From: Euptelea pleiosperma
Lineage: Eukaryota; Streptophyta; Magnoliopsida; Ranunculales; Eupteleaceae
NCBI GenBank assembly: GCA_035048495.1
Contig: CM068552.1
Span: 22,446,154-22,510,153 of the forward strand
Reading direction: 5' to 3'
DNA: 64,000 nt
Below, one piece after another: positions 32,051 to 43,382 of the stretch. Made by a program: the position numbers and the translations under genes. How positions within the stretch are numbered: position 1 is the stretch's first letter; the number at the start of each line of letters is the position of its first letter. The notes below the pieces were generated by a model. The model saw nothing but the letters and a program-made list of their open reading frames with translations. It did not search any database and was not told the origin of the DNA.

Positions 32051-35000
32051 ATGAGATCATTTGGTTCATTTCAGTTGCTTTTGATCATTTGGGGAGTTCT
32101 TTTTGTGTGCTGTGATTCTTTTGCATCTAATGAAGGTATGTTTTGTTTGTTCTTCTCTTTGCATCAATTCTTTAAGGCTATTTTAAGTTGTTTGTTCCAT
32201 ATTTGCACTGTATTTTGGTGCAAGTTGAAGGCCTTAAAAGGGAGAGAGGAAGTGGTAAGAAAACAAATCTGAAGACTTATTCTTTGACAGAAGATATAGC
32301 TCTAAACAGAGTGAATGGCGAAATATGATTGTGTTGATGTTCCATATTTGCACCGATTCTTGTGGGCATTACTGGCTGCAAGTTTCGTTTGAGCTAATTT
32401 TTCTAATTGGGTCTTTTGGGTTTTGCACAGTTTGGGCTCTTACAGCCTTCAAGGGAGCTATATATGAGGATCCTTTTTTGGTATTGTCGAATTGGAATGT
32501 TTTCGATGCAGATCCTTGCGAGTGGTCGGGCATCTCCTGTTCAGCAACCCGTGATCATGTCATCACTCTGTAAGAATTGCTTTATCTATTTGATAGCATA
32601 CCCAAATATCTCAATTACAGATAAGATAGATCACATTTTTTTATATTTTTTTATAAGTTAGATAGATCACATTTGATTGTATAAAATAAAAATCCATAAT
32701 ATTGTTTCATGGTTTAAATCTAGGATAGAGATTTCTTATATAGGTACAGACTTGAGCAAAATTTTACAATGATTTGGGTACATTTAGTATTGGTACTGAG
32801 CATATTGGGTCCGGTTGTTAGCGAGATTGCTGGTTGGGAATGAGTTATATTGTGATGTATATATGATATGCTCATAGATTTGCCTGTGTGTGTTTAAATC
32901 TGTTGGCAAATGAGTATGTAAATATTTATGTTGAGGTTGTTATGATGATTTGTAGATGATAAAGTTCTTTATTCTTGGACCTGGGTTTTGCAGAAATCTT
33001 TCTAGTTCATCTTTGAGAGGATTTCTTGTACCAGAATTGGGCTCATTGTCCTCCTTGCAAGAACTGTATGTTCTTTCAACACATTATAATCAAATTGGGT
33101 TTATTTGGAGCTTCTTTCTCTTCTTTTTTTAATATAAGGATTAGAGCCAACTTTAATAGAGTGTTATTTTTCAGAATTCTGCACAAGAACAATTTCCTGG
33201 GGACGATAGACAAAGAGATTGGCATGTTGAAAAACCTCAAGGTCTTGGATTTGGGGATAAATCAACTTTCAGGGACCATTCCTCCTGAGATTGGAAATTT
33301 GACCAGCGTTAAAAAAATGTAGGTGGATTTAGATTATGAATCTTTGGAATTGTTTTCTTTGGTTTGTTCTGTTGGGCTTTCTTTGACTTCGATAGCTTAT
33401 TTCTATTTTTGCAGAAACCTTCAATCTAACGGATTGACTGGGAATGTGCCCCCTGAGCTTGGGAATTTGAGGAACCTCATTGAACTTCGGTTGGATAGAA
33501 ATAAATTTCAAGGAACTATTCCCGGAAGCAACAACTCAAGTTTCACATCTAACGTGCATGGGATGTAAGTAGAGTTGTCTGGCATTCTAATCTCATGCAA
33601 GCTTTTCATTTAGTGCTTGTGCAGCGGTTATGCGACATATCATTTCTCTGATGGGTTATGCTGAAATACTTGCTTATGGACTATTCCATACATAGTTTTT
33701 CAAATTTGAAAAAATTATGGAATTTAATATCACATACTCCAGTAAGACTGCATCTCCGTATCTATTCTTTAAGCATATGTTTAAAATTACAAATACCTAC
33801 ATATTACATATTTACATGCATAGGCATACATTTAGTTATTCAAGTAATGTCAGTGTGAACAAACTTAGACTTGAGATATATGTGAAGCAAGAACTGTTTG
33901 GAACTTATAAAAAAAAAGCAAGAACTGTTGGAAGTTTAGACATTATAGGAAGCAAAGTAGCAAACAGAGCAATGTGTTGTCTACCTCCTGTTATGTATCT
34001 ATGTGGAGCAATTTTTATTTTTTATTAGGTAAATAACACTGTTATAATGGTAACTCTCCAACCCCATTATGTTATTTAGTATTTAACACTAACACTAAAT
34101 ACGTTATAACACATCTAAACGGTGTAAAACCATTAACTGTTATTTACGTCTAGTGGAAAATGAATTCGAAAAAAAAACAAACAAATTTGATCGTTATATG
34201 ACTCATTAAAACAGTCATAAGTAATGCCAGCTACCTGTTATGTGGTTATAACGGTCCCTTTTAAACCTCAGGTAGGATATCTCTTTATAATTATCAATGT
34301 TTGGTACATCCATTCTGCTATGTTACATATTTTCTGTAAATCATTGTTACTGGATTTAGTTAACTACCCTTGTCTTTGGACTCAAGGATGCAGTCTTGTG
34401 GGATCACTAAAAACTGTCTTCTTTGGCTATAATCAATGGAAAAAGCTAAATGTTTTAAAAACTGGACTGTACCGACGGTCCAACTGGTTTTGACTGGGAA
34501 TTTTGTAATTCAGGTTGTACTTTTCCAAGAATCAGTGGTTTTTCCTGAACTGCCTCTTCAATTGTCGAACCGACCCAACTGTCAGTTTTCATTGAACCAA
34601 AAAAGGATGTATTTGCCCTCATTTACAAAGTGTTGAAATATGAAGCCCTATCTGGATCAATGCAAGATTTAGCGGAATGGGAATGGGTTTTTCAAAAATC
34701 TGTTTCCTATTGTATGGATAAATTTACCTCATTTAGAAAAAGGTATTTTTTGAAATATGGAATCCCATCTGGATCAATGCAACATTTTTGGGAATGGAAA
34801 TGGGGTTTTCTGTTTACTATGTCAACAAGCTTGCTTTATAAAGTGGTCTCCACAAAAAATCAGGTTTTACTCAAAAACCGAAGGAGAAACTAATAAAAAA
34901 AAATTATGCAATAAATATTGAAAGAATTCTAAATTAATAAAATTTTAATAATTCATCTTTAGTGTTCTTCTGAAAAAATCATCTTATTTTATCATAAAAT

Positions 35001-38000
35001 TTTCATAAATATCACTAACTTTTATTAGTTTCAATTATTAAATAAACGCAAGTTTGTCTGACAAGTTTGAGCCTCAGCCTGACCATGTTCTGAATTTTTT
35101 TTACATAAAATCGATTCAATCACTGGTTTGGTTTCTAAAACATTGGCAAAAAGTTGTTAGCAAGGAATTCATTCAAATTCAACTATTTAACTTCTTTCTA
35201 TCTTTTTTGGCATGTTTATTTTGATGTATTTCTTACTTCACTGTTTTCTTTGGTTGTGTGTCCATGATGCTGTCCATGCTTGCCTGTAGGTTTGTCATTC
35301 CATGCTTACTCTGTGCTATGTGATCAAGGTATTGTAAGGAATGTAACGGGAAAATGTATGTTGAAGCTTTGCAAATCACATATTGGTTCTATCAGTATAT
35401 CTATATGACCAGCCAAGTGCTTTTAAATCTGTTAACATTTATTGTGCTTAACTGATTCTTGGATGACAAACCTCCCAACTCATAGGTTCATAATAATTGG
35501 AAAAGAGAATATTTGGTTAAATTTAATGTAAAATATCTGTTGAGCAACAAAGTGTAGGATCAATAGAACATTATTCGACCGATTATATGTAACAATGACA
35601 CGGACACGTGTGTTGGTGTCCAATCATGTGTCCGATGAGGTGTCTGACATAGAGCCTCAATGAAGCTTGACATGCAGACATGTCCGTACACATGTATTAT
35701 AATATAATATTTTAGTTTATTTAAATCAAAAATATTTTTAGTAAAAACAAGGAAAGAGATATGAAAAGTAAAAAAGAAACATTTGTGAACTCCGTGAAAC
35801 TATACAATAACATAATACTTATAAGTAGATTTAAAGGAAGGAAGACTATCAAACAACCATAGCGGTGTTTAACAATTTAGAAAAGTACTGTATGGAGGAC
35901 GAAACACACCAACCCTCTTTTAGAAATCATTTGTTTAATTAAAAAAATCATTAAAATAAAGGTTGACACTGACATTTGGTATCATGTATTACCCTTGAGG
36001 GGTATTTTTGTCTTTTTGTATTCCTTTTATATAAATAAGATTTATGGAGTCATTGTGACCTAATCACATGACATCCTTGCTTCTCTCTTCTCTCTTCTCT
36101 ATCTTTTCTACTTTGAAACCCTAATCACATACCCTTGACTCTTCAATTCAACTACATTCATGTCGGATGTGCCAACGTGCTTGTTCATATGTCGATGTGT
36201 CCAACATAGCAAAAAACCCTAAAAGTGCCATGTCCTTGTTACATTGCATGGCTTCATACATAGAATGACAGGTTTTTGCTAAACTAAACATCAAATCAAT
36301 TAGTTAAGAAATGTGTAACAAACTGTTCCTTTTGAGGTATCTCAAATGTACATATATCTAAAAAGACTGAAATGCAGATAAACACATACACAAATAAACA
36401 TGGCTTTTACCTTTTCAACATGCATACAGCTTGCATTATTTTCATTAATGTGCATGGATTTGTTTTCTGTATTGATGAGGACATCACGTCCTTGCCTAGA
36501 GTATACCAGCGGAGGAGGAAAACTGGGCCCATACCCATGTCTTTGTATTTTGATGACTATGTAGGCCCCCGTTTTAGTTCTCCTTGATTTATGGGAGCGG
36601 AAGACTCCACGTGCATGTGCATCATGAAGACTCCACATTGGAAAGATGTATATGGGCTGCGTATGGAGTTTGTGGAGAGTTTTTATTAGTTTTCTAGGCT
36701 TATTTTGATATTTTTTAGAGTTTTAGGTGTCTTTACAATTAGCCCATAATTAGGGGGATCATTGTAATTTTGGTTAGTTACTTTAAGTTGCTGTACTTTT
36801 TTATAGCCATTAGATTAAATGGATGGCTGAGATTAGATTATGGAGTTTTGAGTTATTATATAAACTCTTTTAGTTGTAATCTTTGATTGATGATAAATTA
36901 TATTGACTTTTGTTATTGAGAAATCTCGTAGATTGTTCTCTTCTTCCTTGGTGCGAATGTGCGAATCCGAAAGAAAACCCAACCATACCTCTTTTATCCC
37001 GAAACCTAACCATTGATCATAACTATGAATAGTGTCACGTGAATAGTACTGTGTGAATAGTGCTGCGTGAAAAGTGCCGCGTGAATAGTGTCACGTGAAT
37101 AGTAACCTTCCTCCACCAATTCTCCCTTTAGCACTCTAAACCCTCCCAAAATCTTCACCACAACCCCCAAATATCCTAGATCCCGGCGGTCATCATAGAA
37201 ACCCCTGACCTCTTCTCAAACCCTAATTTTCCATGGTTTTCCTTTTTCTCCCGAAACCCAACTAAAATCTGATACTTGTCAGAAAGCCTCGAAACTTGCC
37301 AGAAACCTTCCCGAACTTCCAATAACTTATAACCTCTTGAAAAAGGAAATTAAAGTGAACCTACAAGTGTTGGTTGAACCCTAGTTAGTGGGAGTCTTTA
37401 CTTCCATTGGGCTGCTCAATCAATAATTGAGGGTTTTTCACTGCTTGGTTGTGAGATCTAGCCTTTGAAACAACTCAGTTAATTATTTGCTAGCATATCT
37501 ACATATTTGTGGTAATTGTTAGAGTAGTTTTATATTTTCTTATTACTTGTGGTAATTTATTTCTGATCTTTGCACCTCATATAGGCTAGTTCTCATCATC
37601 CTGCATCATGTATTCTGCAGATTTTTTTTGGATGTTTTAACTCCATTGGTTGTCTATTCACATTCATAGATCTGTCTAAAATATAAACTCATATTTGTCT
37701 GTAATGTGGCTCTACCTCATTGAGAAACTAAATAAATTTAGTTCTGTGAAACTCTTCAAAGATTTTAGTTTTCGTTTTAATGTGTCTCTTACTGGCTATT
37801 GCTGGTTCAGGTATGTCTCTAATGGAAACACCACAGGCTTTTGCCGTTTATCTCAGTTAAGAAATGCAGATTTCTCATACAACTTCTTTATTGGGAACAT
37901 ACCACAGTGCCTGAAGTATCTTCCGAGGTATCTTACCTCAGCATTCTTTATATAACTTCCATTTTCTCTGGAAACCTTTGTATAACTTATTTTCTTATCT

Positions 38001-41000
38001 GCAGATCAAGTTTTCAAGGAAACTATTTCCAAGACACAGATTCCAAGCAGCGTCCTATTCAGCAACGTGGTGCGTATCCTTTTGATTTTTTTTTTTATTA
38101 ATCTATAGTTATCAAACGGCCTAAGCAGAGAGACATTATATAGCTGACAACTGTTATTGGTGTAGTGGAGTAAGGGTGTAAAATGAAGACTATGCTCTTA
38201 AAGAGTATCATACTATACACACAACTCATGAAGGGCATACTTGTCTGAAAACAACGAGTGAATTGGCCAAATCAAACTATCAAAACCTTGACAGTACTAA
38301 TTATTCTAAAAATCCTATTGACACTAAAACCTCGACTGAGTTTTCTGGAGTACCCAAAAGAGTCTGAAACTATCAAAATCCAAGGTAAAGATGTAACTCG
38401 ACCCAGATTTTGTTCAACTGGAATCAACTCATCAAGTTATCCATGTGCTCTATGAGATTTATATCATTGGGTGGGACAAGAGCCTCAAATGTTGTAGTTT
38501 TTAGTAATATTAATACTAATTACTGCATTAGGAGTAAGCCCGTCGGGGTTTCCATTGGTTCACCATTTGTGCATCATAATCCTGGTTGTTTGATATCTGA
38601 TCATTTATGGTGCCGCCTTTGCTGTTTCATTCTTAAAGACTTTGAAGGTAAAATGTGATTGGTAGCGACTTTGTTCTTTTGCAGGTGCTACTCCAAATGC
38701 AAAAAGTCATCAAGGAGCCAACCGAGAGAACTGGCGTGCTAAAGATAAATCTAAGCATCCTGGGGCATCAAAACCTGCATGGCTGCTAGCTCTGGAAATT
38801 GTAACAGGGACCATAGTGGGTTTCCTCCTACTCTCTACTTTTCTAACAGCTGCTACAAAATGTAAAGGGAGATCTTCGGTCATAATCCCTTGGAAGAAAG
38901 TGGCAAATGGAAAGGACCAGATAATATCATACATGGGTTAGTTTGTCAACCTGATTTCCAGAGTGTCTTCTCTAAATATAGTCTCAATTTATTTGGTTAT
39001 GGTTTCTAAATAGATGCCGAGATGCTGAAGGACATAGTGAATTTGAGCAGACAGGAGCTTGAAGTAGCCTGTGAAGATTTCAGCAACATTATTGGTTCCT
39101 CTCCAGGCATTCTAGTCTACAAAGGCACCATGAAAGATGGGCTAGAGATTGCAGTGATATCCCTGTGCAGCGAGGATGAGCACTGGACGGCCTCTCTTGA
39201 GCTTTATTTTCAAAGAGAGGTAATTACTCTTTAAAGCTCCCAAAATTTAGTTAGCCTTAGGATTAACTTTAACCTACATGAATTCAACATTAGAATACAA
39301 GAAAGACACGCAAGTGTGAAAACTTGAGAATATCAAAATAGAGAGAGCTCTAAGATTCTTAGTAATTTCATGCTTCAGGTCAAAGATTTGGCAAGATTAA
39401 ATCACGGGAACACTGGAAAATTACTAGGCTATTGCAGAGAAAGCAATCCGTTTTCAAGGATGCTTGTCTTTGAATATGCATCAAATGGGACACTGTGCGA
39501 GCATCTCCACTGTAAGTCAAGTTTTGTTTTTAAAAAATCATATTTATGGCCGTTGTCTATTCTTGCATGTTTCTGTTGCTGAAGAATGGTGGTTATAATT
39601 TAACTGCAGATGGTGAAGGATGTCAATTATCTTGGACGTGTCGCATGAAGATCATTATTGGCATTGCTCGTGGTCTAAGATATTTGCACATGGAACTTGA
39701 GCCTCCATTCACTATATCTGAGCTAAATTCTGGGGCTGTCTATCTTACAGAAGATTTTTCTCCCAAGGTCTGTGCAAATAAAGTTCAAGAACTTACCAAA
39801 TCAAATGAACACAGTCAGGACTCAGTCGAGTTAAGATGTGACTCAGTTTTGTTTTAATCAGGATGGACTTGAATACTTGAAAAGCCCAAGAAACTCTATC
39901 TAGCACTTGGAACATTCTCTTGAGTACTCAAAGAACTTGAATAGTAGTGGTAAAACTTGAAAATCCAGGCAGAGGCTTTCAAACACAAAGGACTTGATTG
40001 ACTACTTAAATGAGTTTGAAATTGACTTGATTTTTATTTATTGTTTATTTTTTATATTTTAAGTTTATTTGCTTTGTTTTCACTCTGGACGAGTGTCTTC
40101 TTTTGGTAGGTAAGGTTATGATCAACCATCAAGAATGAATTCTTTCTACAACCATAACCTTTCAGACATAATTTCTAATTCCAGTCAGTATTGCATTATG
40201 TGAAATTCTCATTTCTTTTGAAACATGACCTTCAATTCTGTTACTTGTGCAGCTGATCGATTTTGAAAGTTGGAAGACAATACTTGCAAGATCAGAAAAG
40301 AACTCAGGCTCCTTTGGTAACGGAAGTGCTTTTTGTTGCTGTCCAGATTCTCTAAAGACACGCCACCTTGATGTCCAAGGCAACATATTCTCTTTTGGAG
40401 TACTCTTGCTGGAAATTATCAGTGGGAGACCTCCATACTGCAAAGACAGAGGCCGCTTGGTAGATTGGGTAAGAAACCACATAAGATTAAAGTATTTATG
40501 GAAACTCCTTTTTTGAGCATCAGATAAGGTTATGATTGTAGAACCACTGGGTTTTCATCATTCTGCTCTTTTATATGGGCCATCTACAGTTGTGCTTTCA
40601 ACTTTAACATCAGAAAAGAGCTTCCTACTAGCAATGTATAGATTTGCCCCGCAAAGCTCAATTGTTTACTTTTAATATGGGTTTTCTTTAGTTTATTATA
40701 TAACTTGTTTCTTGCCAGTGGAGAAAAACTTCTACCAACATATTGGAATACCTCCCAGTGTTCATGAAGAGTAGAGGACTCGTGAATTCTTTAACTAGGT
40801 ATTTCTTTTTAAAATATGTATCAGTTGCACTAGAATGAAAAAGCTAATGTGCCTGAAACTTGTTTCAGAAAACTTGAATCTTAGATTCTGATCAGCTATT
40901 TTACATGAAACATTGTGACTTCTAGTATAAAATACACAATCTTCGTTTTATGTTGTTTTTGCCTATATATCCTTCTAATAGTTGATACAACCTCTGATAA

Positions 41001-41353
41001 GAACATATATCACTTGGTTAGTTGGTTATGCCTCATATCATCAACAGTTTGTCGTAAAGATACCATGCATTCTTCGAAACATAAGTTTCTCCTTCTCTCT
41101 GGTGCAGGCTAAGGAGTATCTAGAGCTTCCGGAAGTAATATCTTATCTGGTTGACCCTGAGTTGAGACATTTCAGATACGATGACCTCAAAGTCATATGT
41201 GAGGTGGTGAACCTCTGCATCCAGTCTGACTCCGTCAAGCGGCCATTTATGCAGGTATTGTGCGCCATGTTGGAAAATATAATTGATACGTCGATATCTG
41301 CCAATCTTAAGGAGTCCCCTTTGGCATGGGCTGAGCTTGCAATATATTCGTAA
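32051..41353 (+). CDS. LRR receptor-like pseudokinase, At1g63430/At5g41180 type
   Basis: Thirteen exons join in frame to 660 residues: 32051-32135, 32431-32569, 32994-33065, 33175-33318, 33415-33564, 37811-37927, 38005-38069, 38685-38936, 39014-39219, 39379-39511, 39610-39767, 40253-40468, 41108-41353. All introns are GT-AG. Layout: signal peptide (1-26), LRR N-cap with DPCEWSGISC, about four LRRs (to about 170; exons of 72, 144 and 150 nt), a juxtamembrane spacer, one membrane helix (about 290-314) and a kinase-like domain (about 360-640). VAVK is replaced by IAVI (387-390), HRD by ISE (490-492) and DFG by DFE (510-512), so phosphotransfer is unlikely and a scaffold or co-receptor role at the plasma membrane is inferred. 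Length and text fit Arabidopsis At1g63430 (664 residues from memory). The ligand is unknown. Intron 5 (4.2 kb) is swollen by repeats. Confidence 0.9.
35588..36243. mobile_element. Possible TIR element within intron 5
   Basis: Starts TGTAACAATGACACGG and ends with the complement of TGTAACAAGGACATGG, agreeing at 14 of 16 bases. Inside each end is a mirrored block on GACACGTGTGTTGGTGTC / CATGTCGATGTGTCCAACA. No clear target duplication, so the superfamily is unassigned. Confidence 0.4.
37028..37102. repeat. GTGAATAGT short tandem repeat
   Basis: About five copies of a 14-18-bp unit of the form GTGAATAGTGYYRCGTGAATAGT (written as alternating 'gtgaatagt' and 'gctgc/gtcac' spacers). Lies in intron 5. 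Confidence 0.7.
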
Positions 41354-42154
41354 TCGCGATTGAAGCTACGCACTAAATCTGAAGTATACACTTGTAATAT
41401 TCTTTTCCTTCTTTCATTTTTTTTTCTTCAATCTATATTGGGGTTCCATGAAAATGCTTCATGCTGAAGAAAATATGGAGCTTCATGCATTGCACTCTGA
41501 CCATCTTGTATAATATTTGTTGATCAGGGAATTTCTACGATTACTAAAGCATTGAATGAAGAATATATTACATTGAGTCTCTTCTCATTCTTTTCTTACT
41601 GTTGTGTTGAATTATTCGGTATTTCGAATTCTATCACCAATATTAAAGGTGGGCCGACGTAAGGTTAAGACTCAATTGGGGGGTGACCCCGTTTGCTGGG
41701 ACCTTAGCTCCTGGCGGGGGTCAGAAGAGGGTCCTCTCCCCTAGACAACATTAGGGAGTTCTGAATTTTTTAGTAAGATTCCCTTGGAAAAATTGCGTAG
41801 TTTCCTGTTTTGGGCGGGTTTCCTTGTTATAGGGGAAGCTTTCAATTGTCATTGCCCATGAACATAGCCCTTGATGGTGAACCGCGTAAATCTATGTTAA
41901 CTTGTGTGGGTGATTGTTTTTCTCTTTGTGATTGATCCTTGATTTCTTAACAACGTGATCCCATGATGCCATTGGTTATCATCCATTGCAAAAGAAGCAA
42001 CAATTCTATGGATCTTGAATTTCAGAGCATTTTGATTGATGACAAAATAAATGGTATTTTAGTTTTCAACAACATTCATTCCAAAAACTTTAGGCATTTC
42101 TTGCATTGGTTTGAACGTTTTCCCATCATGAGCTTCTTGAACAAGCCTATGGAT
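41354..42154. other. 3' UTR and intergenic DNA, no gene
   Basis: T-rich DNA after the stop codon is a plausible 3' UTR to about 41580. A G+C-rich island at 41640-41770 (GGGGGGTGACCCCGTTTGC) stands out from its surroundings but shows no coding or terminal-repeat structure. Confidence 0.45.
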
Positions 42155-42313
42155 GAGTAAAACTTCTGTCACAATCGGATTGCAAATCACACAAACACAG
42201 CCAATGAGTTCTCGGCACGAACACCTAAAAAGCAAAAGCACTTGTGTACATGCCGAGAACTCATTGGCTTGTGATTGTGTGATTTACAATTTCGTGTGAT
42301 AGAAGTTTTACTC
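42155..42313. mobile_element. Mutator-type foldback MITE, perfect 9-bp duplication
   Basis: This 159-bp element begins GAGTAAAACTTCTGTCAC and ends in the complement GTGATAGAAGTTTTACTC. Arms of about 60 bp share GCCAATGAGTTCTCGGCA and its mirror. It is flanked on both sides by CCTATGGAT (42146-42154 and 42314-42322). A 9-bp duplication with these termini points to the Mutator superfamily and anchors the classification of family A, which shares the GAGTAAAACTT end. No coding capacity. Confidence 0.88.
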
Positions 42314-42339
42314 CCTATGGATGAGTTCTAAGCCCATGA

Positions 42340-42420
42340 TGAATAAGAGCTCAAATCCAACAGCTAGACATCACCAATCAAGCTGGTTTTTAGTGTGTAG
42401 GTCCAGCAAGGAATTAAGGA
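42340..42420. mobile_element. Fragment of a family A MITE
   Basis: Contains AATCCAACAGCTAGACATCACCAATCAAGCTGG-type order and 'gtgtgtaggtccagcaagg', resembling the middle and right arm of family A. Ends are missing. Confidence 0.3.
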
Positions 42421-42422
42421 CG

Positions 42423-42860
42423 TCACAACACGGGGGACAAATCTAGTCTGCAACCATTTGCTTGCAGACTTAATAGTATGCAAACATTGTATCTACCATT
42501 GAATGCTCATTGAAAAACGTGTGTTTAATTTAAATTTTTTTTTTTGAAAACATTGAAATAACACATTTTTCAAGGGACATCCAACAGTACTGACAATGTT
42601 TGCACTTTTAAGTCTGCAAACGGTTGCAGACTAGATTTGTCCCAACACTGCTTGTGCCTCTGTTTTGTAGCTGACAGAGTGATCTGACTTTCTTGTCAGT
42701 CATTTAATTTTTTCATATTTTTAGCTCTTGAGAACTTTTATGTTTTATCTCTTCCATCCGATTTTGGGCATTGTTGACTTTGTATTGAAGGAGCTGGCCA
42801 TCGAGGTCATTCAGATGGTGTATCTGGCTTCTCTTTCCATAAATAATAAGATCGGGCGCT
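42423..42860. other. No gene; small inverted repeat
   Basis: AATCTAGTCTGCAACCATTTGC (about 42431-42455) pairs with GCAAACGGTTGCAGACTAGATT (about 42616-42640). Between them CATTGAATGCTCATTGAAAAA and its mirror around 42500 and 42575 extend the pairing. It is a hairpin-forming element of about 220 bp, perhaps another MITE, without clear flanks. Confidence 0.5.
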
Positions 42861-42875
42861 ATTGGTAACCTCACT

Positions 42876-43170
42876 CAGACCTGGGCTATAATGACCTCAA
42901 AGGGAATATACCAAGAACCTTGACAATCTTTGCAACTTGCAAGAAATAGACTTGTCTTACAACAAAGTGAACAAACTTAGCAGAGAGATGTCGGGATTTT
43001 TAGTTTGTTCATCTGGATGCATTGCAGATAGTTTGGAATTGTTAATTTTGGAAGCGAACCAACTTGCAGGCCCATTGCCTGATCAATTAGAAAAGCTTAA
43101 AAATCTGTACTACCTCTCTCTTGAGGCTAATTCATTTTCTGGTCCTTTTCCTGTCTCATGGAAGATTGTC
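42876..43170 (+). pseudogene. LRR receptor-like protein (RLP) fragment
   Basis: Reads DLGYNDLKGNIPRTL, shifts frame near 42920, then NLCNLQEIDLSYNKVNKLSR, and on to SLELLILEANQLAGPLPD and LEKLKNLYYLSLEANSFSGP. These are plant extracellular LRRs of about 24 residues (LxxLxxLxLxxNxxxGxIP). The style recalls EIX2-like receptor proteins, a class unrelated in subfamily to the intact receptor upstream. There is no start codon, signal peptide or membrane segment, and the frame runs into a G17 tract. A dead remnant. Confidence 0.75.
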
Positions 43171-43176
43171 ATTGTT

Positions 43177-43193
43177 GGGGGGGGGGGGGGGGG
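43177..43193. repeat. Poly-G run
   Basis: Seventeen consecutive G residues directly after the RLP fragment. Its length may be assembly-sensitive. Confidence 0.8.
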
Positions 43194-43382
43194 TGTTACA
43201 GGTCAATGTTAATCAAAGCTAGAAATTTCACACATATGTCATATTTCCTTAGAGGGTGTATAGCCCAAGACAAGAAATAGACTTGTCTTCCTCAAAAATA
43301 TGTTACAACTTGCTCAAAAATAGCCCTTTTGCGTTCAAAACTCAAGGTCAAAATAAATAAATCACAAAACAGCTAACAACCT

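Larger units (their letters stand above)
33565..37810 (+). other. Intron 5 of the LRR receptor gene, repeat-filled
   Basis: This 4246-bp intron is far longer than the others. It contains a family B-like palindromic segment (about 34024-34272, with GTTATAACGGTCCCTTTTAAACC). It also holds a possible TIR element (35588-36243), a TE-like segment resembling an LTR or transcript end at 36.5-37.0 kb, and a GTGAATAGT short tandem repeat at about 37028-37102. No foreign gene with an intact frame was found. Confidence 0.7.

Noticed and set aside
32051..41353. LRR receptor gene as a pseudogene, because no single long frame exists
   Set aside because: Thirteen exons join in correct phase with GT-AG introns to a 660-residue product without stop; kinase motif losses are shared with the Arabidopsis relatives.
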